Assembly (NCBI RefSeq): GCF_900258475.1
Contig: NZ_LT984888.1
Span: 82,638-146,637, forward strand
Length of the DNA: 64,000 nt
DNA from: Anaerococcus sp. Marseille-P3915
GTDB lineage: Bacteria; Bacillota; Clostridia; Tissierellales; Peptoniphilaceae
Reading direction: 5' to 3'
The notes beneath the pieces are model-generated. The model was not told where the DNA came from. It was given only the letters and a program-made list of their open reading frames with translations, and made no database searches. A program made the translations under genes and the position numbers. Positions 1 through 7,480 of this stretch are shown here, piece after piece (the stretch's first letter is position 1; each line of letters opens with the position of its first letter).

Positions 1-841
1 TAATTGTGTTTGTATCAAAGTCGACTATTTGACCTTGTAACTTTGATGGAATCATATCCAGTCTTGATGCAAGGGTTGAACCCCATACTATAAGGTTGTT
101 CTTATTTGTAAGAACTACTGAATATTGACTACCACCGCCAATTTTTGCAATCCCCTCTTCTTTGATTTGAGCTTCTTGCATTGGAGGTGTTTTTGTTTGG
201 TCAAAGGTCTTGTTACCCCAACCATATATTTCATTATCATTTGTAGCAACTAGGATGTGTCTATCACCTGCTGCCACATCTTTTATATTACCTTGTTTAA
301 TCTTATCCTTTATATTATCTGGAATAGTTAATACATTATCTTCGTTATTTGAACCCCAAACATAAAGATTATTTTCTTCTGTAAGGCCTACTGCAAAGGT
401 GTTACCTATAGAAATTTTAGCCACACCTTCCTTTTCCATTTCACTAGGATAATTCATATAACCTGCTCCTGGTGATACGTTTGTAAGGTTACCTTGAGAA
501 TAGTATTGGTCAAAAGGAAGCATTTTTGATCCGACAAAGATTACAAGAACTATAGCTATAAACATAGCAAGTCCTATAACACCAAGTGGATTTCTAAAGT
601 AGTTTCTAACTGCTACCTTGCCAGGGCTCATGATAGCTTCTTCTTTTAGCTTATCATTTTCAGGGCTCTGTTTTGGGCCGCCCTCAAGGTTAGCATTAAG
701 GTCACTTTTTGGACCTTCATTTTCTGAATTTTGCGAATTTAAATCGCTATCCATGCCATTTGCAAAGGTAAAGCCTCTTAAGAGGTAAGCTTTTAGGAAG
801 CTAAAATAAGATTTGAATGGTTTATTTAATTTTCTATTCAT
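1..841 (-). CDS. OppC-like ABC transporter permease with RCC1-like repeat insert (partial, C-terminus beyond left edge)
   Basis: This frame is open from an ATG at 841 to the window edge (280 codons seen) and is preceded by a clear GGAGG. It has a cytoplasmic N-terminus of about 80 residues that is polar and Asn/Glu-rich from residue 28. One membrane segment follows (about 86-106), in the position and style of TM1 of OppC/DppC permeases. Instead of the usual short external loop, the chain continues with three repeats about 45 residues apart, each ending in a Trp-Gly pair (YVWGS near 160, YGWGN near 206, IVWGS near 251). These have the signature of RCC1/ATS1 beta-propeller blades. The gene begins 1 base after oppB, so the two are translated together. 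OppC identity rests on the oppB neighbour and the TM1 region; the transmembrane core itself lies outside the window. The RCC1 domain would sit on the outer face. Confidence 0.8.
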   Translation of the reverse strand, partial: MNRKLNKPFKSYFSFLKAYLLRGFTFANGMDSDLNSQNSENEGPKSDLNANLEGGPKQSPENDKLKEEAIMSPGKVAVRNYFRNPLGVIGLAMFIAIVLVIFVGSKMLPFDQYYSQGNLTNVSPGAGYMNYPSEMEKEGVAKISIGNTFAVGLTEENNLYVWGSNNEDNVLTIPDNIKDKIKQGNIKDVAAGDRHILVATNDNEIYGWGNKTFDQTKTPPMQEAQIKEEGIAKIGGGSQYSVVLTNKNNLIVWGSTLASRLDMIPSKLQGQIVDFDTNTI

Positions 842-842
842 A

Positions 843-1805
843 TTAAGCCTCCAATTTTACTCTTGGGTCTACTAGGGCATAGGCTATATCCATTAGGAGG
901 TTACCTAAAAGAGTAAGTATAGCATAAAACATTGATAGGGCAAGGATTACATTGTAATCTTGAGCCATTACCGCAGAAATAAGCTCATTACCAATTCCCC
1001 TATAAGAGAAGATTCTCTCTGTTATAGCAGAACCTGAGAACATTCCAAGAACCGCCCATGTCAAAGCTGTTACTACTGGAATAAGAGCATTTCTAAAGGC
1101 GTGAGAATATACAACTGTTTTTTCCTTAAGACCCTTAGATCTTGCTGTTCTTATATAGTCTTGGTCAAGAGCATCAAGCATTGAGTTTCTTACATATCTA
1201 GAAAGAGATGCAAGAGAACCTACTGTAAGGGTAAGGGTTGGTAGGGTTAGATATTTAAGCCATTCAGCGAAGGTATTTTCTCTAGGCATACCATTAGCTG
1301 GGAACATCTTTAGCCTAAAAGCAAAGAAGAATATCATAATCAAACCTATAAAGAAAGTCGGAATTGATAGACCGACCAATGTTAGGGTCTGACTCGTCTT
1401 ATCAAAGACTCCTCCCTTCCTGGTCGCCGACCTAATTCCTATGAGCACCGAAAGCACAAAGGAAATTATTGTAGAACCAATATTTAAATAAACTGTATTT
1501 TTAAGCGGTTCAGACAAGTATTCCTTAACAGGTCTTCTAACTCTGGTAGATTCACCAAAGTCTCCCTTAAGGGTTCTGCCTAACCATCTAACATATTGTT
1601 CTGGTAGTGGCTTATCATATCCATATCTTGCTTGTAAGTTCTTATACATTTCTTCTTTTTGTGCCTTAGTAATCCTACCTGTAGTAGGGATCATCGCCTG
1701 GATTGGGTCACCTGGCATGGCCTTTGAAAAGGCAAAAAGCATGATAGATATAATAAGAGCTACTGGTATTAAGTTTAATATTCTCTTAACTATATAACGT
1801 AACAT
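843..1805 (-). CDS. oppB: Oligopeptide ABC transporter permease OppB
   Basis: This 320-residue integral membrane protein is of normal OppB/DppB length. The N-terminus (MLRYIVKRILNLIPV) is the typical OppB start with TM1. It is followed by the conserved MPGDP stretch near residue 30, a LGRTLKGDFGES region, and a C-terminal half with several membrane segments. The EAA-type cytoplasmic loop that contacts the ATPase is visible around YIRTARSKGLKEKTV. It should form the channel together with the OppC-like protein encoded 1 base downstream. The ATPase genes (oppD, oppF) are not in the window and may lie beyond the left edge. Three oppA genes lie upstream on the same strand. The 510-base gap to the nearest oppA suggests it is not simply co-translated with them. 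Confidence 0.93.
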   Translation of the reverse strand: MLRYIVKRILNLIPVALIISIMLFAFSKAMPGDPIQAMIPTTGRITKAQKEEMYKNLQARYGYDKPLPEQYVRWLGRTLKGDFGESTRVRRPVKEYLSEPLKNTVYLNIGSTIISFVLSVLIGIRSATRKGGVFDKTSQTLTLVGLSIPTFFIGLIMIFFFAFRLKMFPANGMPRENTFAEWLKYLTLPTLTLTVGSLASLSRYVRNSMLDALDQDYIRTARSKGLKEKTVVYSHAFRNALIPVVTALTWAVLGMFSGSAITERIFSYRGIGNELISAVMAQDYNVILALSMFYAILTLLGNLLMDIAYALVDPRVKLEA

Positions 1806-2315
1806 AAGTTTCCTTCCTATTCTCGCCTAGTTTCTGCTGCCTATGTATTATTACTTTAATATATTAGTAAAATGAATTTTGGGCATAGTCCTAGACCATT
1901 ATAATTTATACATACAAGTTTAATATATTTAGCCATTTTTGTCAACCTTAATTTTCCTACAATCCCTTGGACTGATTAATAAAAATTCTTCTAAAAAATT
2001 ATAGGCTTGTTAACAATTGACTTGTTATGTATATTTATAAAGTTTTGTAAATATTGATAATCATACTTCCTAATGAGTAATTTTTCAACATTCTTTATCT
2101 TAATTCATTGCCTATATTAAAAGGTCCACCTAGGAGTAGACTTAGTGTTTTAGTACCTTGTATATAGCATTATAAAAGCTTAGGATTGAAATATAAACTT
2201 AATATTCATGGTTTCTCCATAAAATATAAGCTAAATTCCAATCCTTTATTAAGAAAATTTTACAATGTATAATTAGATATTTTCTTCACTTTTTTCATCC
2301 TTGGTGGACTTTATT
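1806..2315. other. 510-base non-coding gap between oppA1 and oppB
   Basis: No gene is seen on either strand. The stretch is very AT-rich. Its main structure is a long-arm inverted repeat: GGATTGAAAT at 2182-2191 can pair with ATTCCAATCC at 2235-2244 across a loop of about 43 bases. It has no clean U-tract, so it could be an attenuator or processing site between oppA1 and oppBC rather than a full terminator. No convincing consensus promoter for oppB was identified. Confidence 0.5.
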
Positions 2316-4496
2316 TTATTCTAGGGTCATGGCATTGATCTGATATTCAGATTCCCAAATTGGAGTATTGATATCAAAGCCCTTAACCCTTGTTGAATAG
2401 CCTGTATGGTATTGGTTAGAGTATAGTGGAATTTCTGGTAGGTAGTCGTTATACCACATCTCAAATTTCTCCCAAGTATCTAGGTAGTCTTCGTTATCGC
2501 CTGGTTTTGTTTGGCGAAGTTTGACTGTTAGCTCATCTGCTAGAGGGTCATTGGTTTTTGTCCTGTTGTCAAAGCCTTGGCTGTTGTATTGGTAGTAAGG
2601 GTCAAATGGTGTACCAAAGTCTGTTCCCATGTTGAAGGCTGTGTATTCTGCATCTTCTTTTGGGAAGTTGTAGTATTCAAGTAGGGTTGCAAATGACCCA
2701 CTTGTTACGTTATATTCCATACCTACTTGCTTAGCATTTACTGGAACTTGGTTAGAGATGAGGGTTGTGATTGGCGAATCATCTGAACCGTATTGGTTGA
2801 CTTGAAGTTTTTTGCCATTTTCATCGTACCTATAGTAATCAAAACCATCTGCATTTTTAGCAAATTCTTCGTCTGCCTTTGTCTTATCCCATGGAGTTTT
2901 GCCGTCTGCTTCAAACTTGTATGGGGTCTTATCAAGTAGACTGTTAGCCTCTTCTAGGTTTAATTGGTATTTCTTAAATTCTGGATTTAGTTCAAGGTCT
3001 GCTCCTCTTTCCTTATACATCCATTGGCTGGTACCATACATACCATTTGTTACTACTCCATAGCCGCCAGCGTAGGATTGGACGAAGTTATTTCTATCCA
3101 TTAGGTGAGCGATGGCTTGTCTTACTTCTTTATATTTTGTAGCTCCCCTGTCTGTTAGGAAGGTCACATTTCCGTAACCATTTCTTTCAAAGGTATTGTA
3201 GCCACCAATTTTTCCTTCTTCTGCAGCTTGTCTCATCTGGTCAATCTTTGCTCCATCTGCTTCAGATTCCCAAATATCTATATCGCCATTTTCTAGGAGG
3301 TCTACTGCTATTTTCTTATTTACTGTTTGGAGAATTATGTTTTTGATTGTAGCCTTTTCGCCTTTGAAGTTGCCAGCATAGTTTTCATTTAGACTTAACT
3401 TAACCATGTTGTTTTCAAAAGATTCAAACTTATAAGGTCCTTCTGTTACATTTGGTTTTATCCTGTATTCGTTAGCATATCTTAGCATTGCATCTTCTAT
3501 TAATAGCTCTGTAGGGTCTACATCGCCACCTTTCCTAGCTTCTAGCTCTGTTATATTCTTATCTAACTCTGCCTTAGCTTCTTCGTATTCTTTCTTTTCT
3601 TCTTCTGTTACATCTTTTTCTGTTTCTATGAAGGACCAATTTTCCTCAAAGTCTTCCTTGGCCTTGGCTATTGATGTATCAAGGTTTTTATAATATCTTT
3701 TCTTATCCTCATCTGTTACTTGGTAGCCTTCCTTGGCTACAAGTTTTTTACCATCTTTGGATACTTCTAGATTTTCAGTAATGGCTGCAATTGGGAATGG
3801 ACCAAAGCCTCTTAGGGCTGCTTCTTCAAAATATGGAAGGTATTCTGCATCTACTGTTGCCTTGAAGGTGTAGTCATCTACTATTTCAAAACCTGTAAAT
3901 TCTGGGTTTTTGCCTGCAAAATAATCCTTATATCCTGCTACGGAGTCTGCTCCTACATTTGTTGAGCCTGTTACAACTTGGTATTCTGGGTGGGATGTGA
4001 GTAGGGAACCAAAGATATAGTTAGCGCTTGTAATTGGTGTGCCATCAGAAAATTTTAGGTCTTTTTTGATGGTGTAGGTGGTTGTTTCTGATCCATCTTC
4101 ATTTTTTACAGTTTCTGGCTCTTTTTCAAGAACTGTCATATTATTAATCCACTTGCCACCTTCATCTTGAACTACAGTAGAATAGCCATTGTTACCTTCT
4201 ATACCCATTAGCCTACGAGCCTTGACATCTGTCTTGTTGTTAGTCCAACCTCCGACAAAGTCTCCATTTATCTCTTCCACACCTATTACTAGAGTATCAT
4301 CAGATGTTTGCTTGTCAAAATTTCCTATATCTTGACTTTCATCACCAGCTTCTAGACCATCTCCGTTAGCATTTGTATCTTCTGTAGATGCTCCATCTAC
4401 CGGAGCTTTTGTGCTGTCTGTACTAGATCCACACGCTGCAATCGTTACCATTAGGCCTAAAGCCATCATTGATGAAAAGACTTTTTTTAACTTCAT
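2316..4496 (-). CDS. oppA: Oligopeptide-binding lipoprotein OppA, paralogue 1
   Basis: This is an extracellular substrate-binding protein for an oligopeptide ABC importer (SBP_bac_5 family). A lipoprotein signal peptide ends in the lipobox IAAC, with the lipidated Cys at residue 22. An acidic, Thr-rich linker of about 35 residues follows. The mature protein has the class C hallmark blocks, such as LKFSDGTPITSANY and VRQAIAHLMDRNNF. At 726 residues it is much longer than the usual 540 or so. The extra length is mainly a charged, helix-prone insert at roughly residues 255-335. It is closely related to the two paralogues immediately upstream, most strongly in the C-terminal half. It is the copy nearest oppB. 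It has its own promoter (4645-4673) and a leader of about 140 bases, the longest of the three. Confidence 0.93.
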   Translation of the reverse strand: MKLKKVFSSMMALGLMVTIAACGSSTDSTKAPVDGASTEDTNANGDGLEAGDESQDIGNFDKQTSDDTLVIGVEEINGDFVGGWTNNKTDVKARRLMGIEGNNGYSTVVQDEGGKWINNMTVLEKEPETVKNEDGSETTTYTIKKDLKFSDGTPITSANYIFGSLLTSHPEYQVVTGSTNVGADSVAGYKDYFAGKNPEFTGFEIVDDYTFKATVDAEYLPYFEEAALRGFGPFPIAAITENLEVSKDGKKLVAKEGYQVTDEDKKRYYKNLDTSIAKAKEDFEENWSFIETEKDVTEEEKKEYEEAKAELDKNITELEARKGGDVDPTELLIEDAMLRYANEYRIKPNVTEGPYKFESFENNMVKLSLNENYAGNFKGEKATIKNIILQTVNKKIAVDLLENGDIDIWESEADGAKIDQMRQAAEEGKIGGYNTFERNGYGNVTFLTDRGATKYKEVRQAIAHLMDRNNFVQSYAGGYGVVTNGMYGTSQWMYKERGADLELNPEFKKYQLNLEEANSLLDKTPYKFEADGKTPWDKTKADEEFAKNADGFDYYRYDENGKKLQVNQYGSDDSPITTLISNQVPVNAKQVGMEYNVTSGSFATLLEYYNFPKEDAEYTAFNMGTDFGTPFDPYYQYNSQGFDNRTKTNDPLADELTVKLRQTKPGDNEDYLDTWEKFEMWYNDYLPEIPLYSNQYHTGYSTRVKGFDINTPIWESEYQINAMTLE

Positions 4497-4644
4497 TTTT
4501 TCCTCCTAAAACTAATAGGATTTTGATTTTATTTTGGAAAGGTTTTTTCTATCATTAGATAATATATTTTTTTTGAAATATTATCTTTTATTTTCCCGCT
4601 TACCTTCCTTGCAAAATCCTTATTACCATGTGTTTTATACAATA

Positions 4645-4673
4645 ATTGTAAAATATCTTCATGTTTTTGTCAA
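4645..4673 (-). promoter_or_regulatory. Sigma-A promoter of oppA1
   Basis: On the minus strand TTGACA (4668-4673) is separated by 17 bases from TACAAT (4645-4650). The start codon lies about 150 bases downstream, so the mRNA has a long leader. Confidence 0.7.
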
Positions 4674-4895
4674 GGTTTTCCTAAACTTGTTAATCTTTGC
4701 CCTATAATTATTAATCATCTTTAAAAGTTTTACATTTTTAAATAAAATCTTATGTCTTTTATTATATATTTATCCAGAATCTTTGGGATTTGAGGAGGTT
4801 AAAGGTATCTATACTTAATTTTTATTTATATTATTAATTTTCACAAGAATTTCATTATGAATAAATATTATCTTCCAATAATAAAGATTTCCACA

Positions 4896-4926
4896 TAAAA
4901 AGACAAGACTCCTAAGAGTCCTGCCT
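4896..4926 (-). terminator. Rho-independent terminator of oppA2
   Basis: A 10-bp stem (4902-4911 with 4916-4925, including two G-U pairs) and a 4-base loop are followed on the minus strand by five U. It lies 13 bases past the oppA2 stop, so oppA2 appears to be transcribed separately from oppA1. Confidence 0.8.
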
Positions 4927-4938
4927 TTGTTGTTTTGC

Positions 4939-7134
4939 TTATTTTTCGATTGACATAGCGTTGATTTGGTATTCAGATTCCCAAACTGGTGTGTTGATAT
5001 CAAATCCTTTTACTCTCTTTGTGTAACCTGTGTGGTATTGGTTAGCATAAAGTGGGATTTCTGGTAGATAGTCGTTGTACCACATTTGGAATTCTTCCCA
5101 AGTATCTAGGTATCCTTCTTTATTGTCTGAATCTGTTTGACGAAGTTTAACTGTGATTTCGTCAGCTTTTGGATCGTTTGTTCTTGTTGTGTTGTTTGAT
5201 CCTTTTGAGTTGTATTGGTACCATGGGTCAAATGGTGTACCGAAGTTTGAACCCATGTTGAATGCTGTATATTCTGCATCTTCTTTAGGGAAGTTGTAGT
5301 ATTCAAGTAGGGTTGCAAATGAACCTGCTGTTACATTGTATTCCATACCTACTTGTTTAGCATTTACTGGTACTTGGTTTGAGATTAGGGTTGTGATTGG
5401 TGATTCATCAGAACCATATTGGTTTACTTGAAGTTTCTTTCCATTTTCATCGTATCTATAGTAATCAAAACTATCTGCATTTGCCTTGAATGCTTCTTCA
5501 GCTTTTGCCTTATCCCAAGGTGTTTTACCATCTTTTTCAAATTTGAATGGTGTCTTATCTAATAGGTTATTAGCTTCATCAAGGTTTAGTTGGTATTTCT
5601 TGAATTTAGGATTTGCTTCTAGGTCAGCTCCTCTTTCCTTGTACATCCATTGGCTTGTACCATACATACCATTTGTTACTACACCGTAACCACCAGCGAA
5701 TGATTGTACGAAGTTGTTTCTGTCCATTAAGTGAGCGATTGCTTGTCTAACTTCTTTGTATTTTGTAGCTCCCCTATCAGTTAAAAATGTTACGTTACCA
5801 TAACCATTTCTTTCATAGGTGTTGTAACCACCGATTTTACCTTGGTCTGCAGCAGCTCTCATTTGGTCGATCTTAGCACCTTCAGATTCGCCTTCCCAAA
5901 GGTCGATGTCACCATTTTCAAGTAGGTCTACTGCTATTTTGTTATTTACTGTTTGTAGGATTACGTGTGGTATAGTTGCTTTTTCACCTCTAAAGTTACC
6001 AGCATAGTTTTCGTTTAGGCTTAGTTTGATCATATTGTTTGCAAATGATTCAAATTTGTATGGACCTGCTACTACAGTTGGTTTTAATCTGTATTCGTTG
6101 TATTCTTTTTGCATTGCCTCTTCTATTAGCATAGAAGTTGGGTCAATTTCGCCTGTTTTTCTCTTTTCAAGGTCTGCTACCTTTGCATCATTAGCTTGTT
6201 TAGCTTCTTCATAAGCTTTTTTCTCATCTTCTTTTGCATCAGCAGCTGGTTCTGGATTGTTTTCCTTGAAGTCTTCGTTTGCCTTAGCTATTTGAGTATC
6301 AATGTTTTTGATATATTGAGCTTTCTCATCTTCTGATGGTGTATATCCATCTTTTGCTACTATCTTATTTCCTTCTTTAGATACGGTTAGGTTTTCAGAT
6401 ACAGCATGGATTGGGTATGGACCGTAGCCTTTTAGGGCTGCTGACTCATAATATGGTAAAAATGATGCTGCTACAGTGATTTTAAATGTGTAGTCATCAA
6501 CTTTTTCTAGACCATCAAATGTGTCTTTGTCGCCATTCTTGTATGCTTCGTAGCCATTTAGTGAGTCATCACCAATTGATGTTGATCCTGTTACTAGCTG
6601 GTATGAAGGATATGTGTGAAGTAGGGAACCAAATATATAGTTATCTGCATTTATTGGTGTTCCATCAGACCATTTCAAATCTTTTTTGATTGTGAAGGTT
6701 GTTGTTTCTGTTCCATCAGCATTTTTAACTATTTCAGGTTCTTTTTCTAGGACAGTCATGTTGTTAACCCATTGACCGCTTTCATCTTGAACAACTGTTC
6801 CATATCCGTTGTTTCCTTCGATACCCATGTATCTACGAGCCTTTACGTCTGTTGCGTTGTTTGTCCAACCTTGGATAAAATCTCCGTTGATTTCACCAAC
6901 ACCTACTACTAAGGTGTCATCTGATGTTTGTTTGTCAAATGATTCTAGTTCAGCCTTATCATCAGCTGCTTTTTCTTCACCATCAGCTGGAGCTTCTTTA
7001 TTATCAGCAGGAGCTTCTGCTGCTTTGTCGTCAGCTTTTTTGTCAGCGTCTTTTGCTGTGTCTCCACCACAAGCAACTAAAGTTGTCGCTAGGCCTAGAG
7101 CCATAAGTGATGAGAATACTTTTTTCATTTTCAT
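4939..7134 (-). CDS. oppA: Oligopeptide-binding lipoprotein OppA, paralogue 2
   Basis: This 731-residue SBP_bac_5 lipoprotein has a signal peptide with lipobox LVAC and Cys at residue 22. An Ala/Asp/Lys-rich low-complexity linker follows (about 25-65). The binding-protein core is nearly superimposable on paralogues 1 and 3. It has the same helix-prone charged insert (about 265-335), here containing a run of Lys/Glu/Ala residues. The C-terminal 300 residues are almost identical to those of the neighbours, which suggests recent duplication or gene conversion. The ligand-contacting N-terminal lobe differs more, so the copies may take different peptides. It has its own promoter (7178-7206) and terminator (4896-4926). 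The start ATG follows a purine-rich GGGGGAAAACT ribosome-binding region. Confidence 0.93.
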   Translation of the reverse strand: MKMKKVFSSLMALGLATTLVACGGDTAKDADKKADDKAAEAPADNKEAPADGEEKAADDKAELESFDKQTSDDTLVVGVGEINGDFIQGWTNNATDVKARRYMGIEGNNGYGTVVQDESGQWVNNMTVLEKEPEIVKNADGTETTTFTIKKDLKWSDGTPINADNYIFGSLLHTYPSYQLVTGSTSIGDDSLNGYEAYKNGDKDTFDGLEKVDDYTFKITVAASFLPYYESAALKGYGPYPIHAVSENLTVSKEGNKIVAKDGYTPSEDEKAQYIKNIDTQIAKANEDFKENNPEPAADAKEDEKKAYEEAKQANDAKVADLEKRKTGEIDPTSMLIEEAMQKEYNEYRLKPTVVAGPYKFESFANNMIKLSLNENYAGNFRGEKATIPHVILQTVNNKIAVDLLENGDIDLWEGESEGAKIDQMRAAADQGKIGGYNTYERNGYGNVTFLTDRGATKYKEVRQAIAHLMDRNNFVQSFAGGYGVVTNGMYGTSQWMYKERGADLEANPKFKKYQLNLDEANNLLDKTPFKFEKDGKTPWDKAKAEEAFKANADSFDYYRYDENGKKLQVNQYGSDESPITTLISNQVPVNAKQVGMEYNVTAGSFATLLEYYNFPKEDAEYTAFNMGSNFGTPFDPWYQYNSKGSNNTTRTNDPKADEITVKLRQTDSDNKEGYLDTWEEFQMWYNDYLPEIPLYANQYHTGYTKRVKGFDINTPVWESEYQINAMSIEK

Positions 7135-7177
7135 AGTTTTCCCCCTAAAAAATTAAGTAACTTTTTTATAGTATAAT

Positions 7178-7206
7178 ATTTTATTCTATTAAACCGATTT
7201 TGTCAA
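7178..7206 (-). promoter_or_regulatory. Sigma-A promoter of oppA2
   Basis: The minus strand has TTGACA (7201-7206), 17 bases, then TAAAAT (7178-7183). The ATG at 7134 follows about 44 bases downstream, so the leader is short. Confidence 0.75.
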
Positions 7207-7423
7207 GTTTGTTAGCGTTTTACTTTTCGCTTTTATGAATATTTATTCTATAACTTCGTCATGTTTTCAAGGAATTTGTTATTTATTATTGCAAGTTCTT
7301 TCATTTCTAGTTAGTTCTTTAGCTAGCTAAACGCATTATTTTAAGCTTATCTTAAGCTTGGCTAGGAAATGTTATCCCCATGAAGGGATTAGGATATTAT
7401 TGAATATTATACAAGAAAATTCC

Positions 7424-7458
7424 ACAACAAAAGCAAGGATAAATCCTTGCTTTGTTGT
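7424..7458 (-). terminator. Hairpin terminator of oppA3
   Basis: The near-perfect inverted repeat ACAACAAAAGCAAGGAT / ATCCTTGCTTTGTTGT lies 23 bases past the oppA3 stop. The descending arm is U-rich but the tail after the stem is only a weak U-tract, so termination may be partial. Confidence 0.65.
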
Positions 7459-7480
7459 GTACTTAATTTATTGAGGGTGA

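Larger units (their letters stand above)
4497..4938. other. Gap between oppA2 and oppA1: promoter, leader and terminator
   Basis: No gene is seen here. The gap holds the oppA1 promoter and leader (4497-4673), an upstream sequence block shared with the other two oppA genes (4725-4737), and the oppA2 terminator (4896-4926). The rest is AT-rich without recognisable structure. Confidence 0.6.
7135..7480. other. Gap between oppA3 and oppA2
   Basis: No gene is seen. It carries the oppA2 promoter (7178-7206), the shared upstream block CAAGTTCTTTCATTT (7292-7306), a direct repeat of TTAAGCTT near 7340-7360, and the oppA3 hairpin terminator (7424-7458). Confidence 0.6.

Noticed and set aside
1..841. 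Stand-alone secreted RCC1-repeat protein
   Set aside because: The N-terminus has an OppC-like cytoplasmic part and TM1, lies 1 base after oppB and has no signal peptide, so a permease with an insert fits better.
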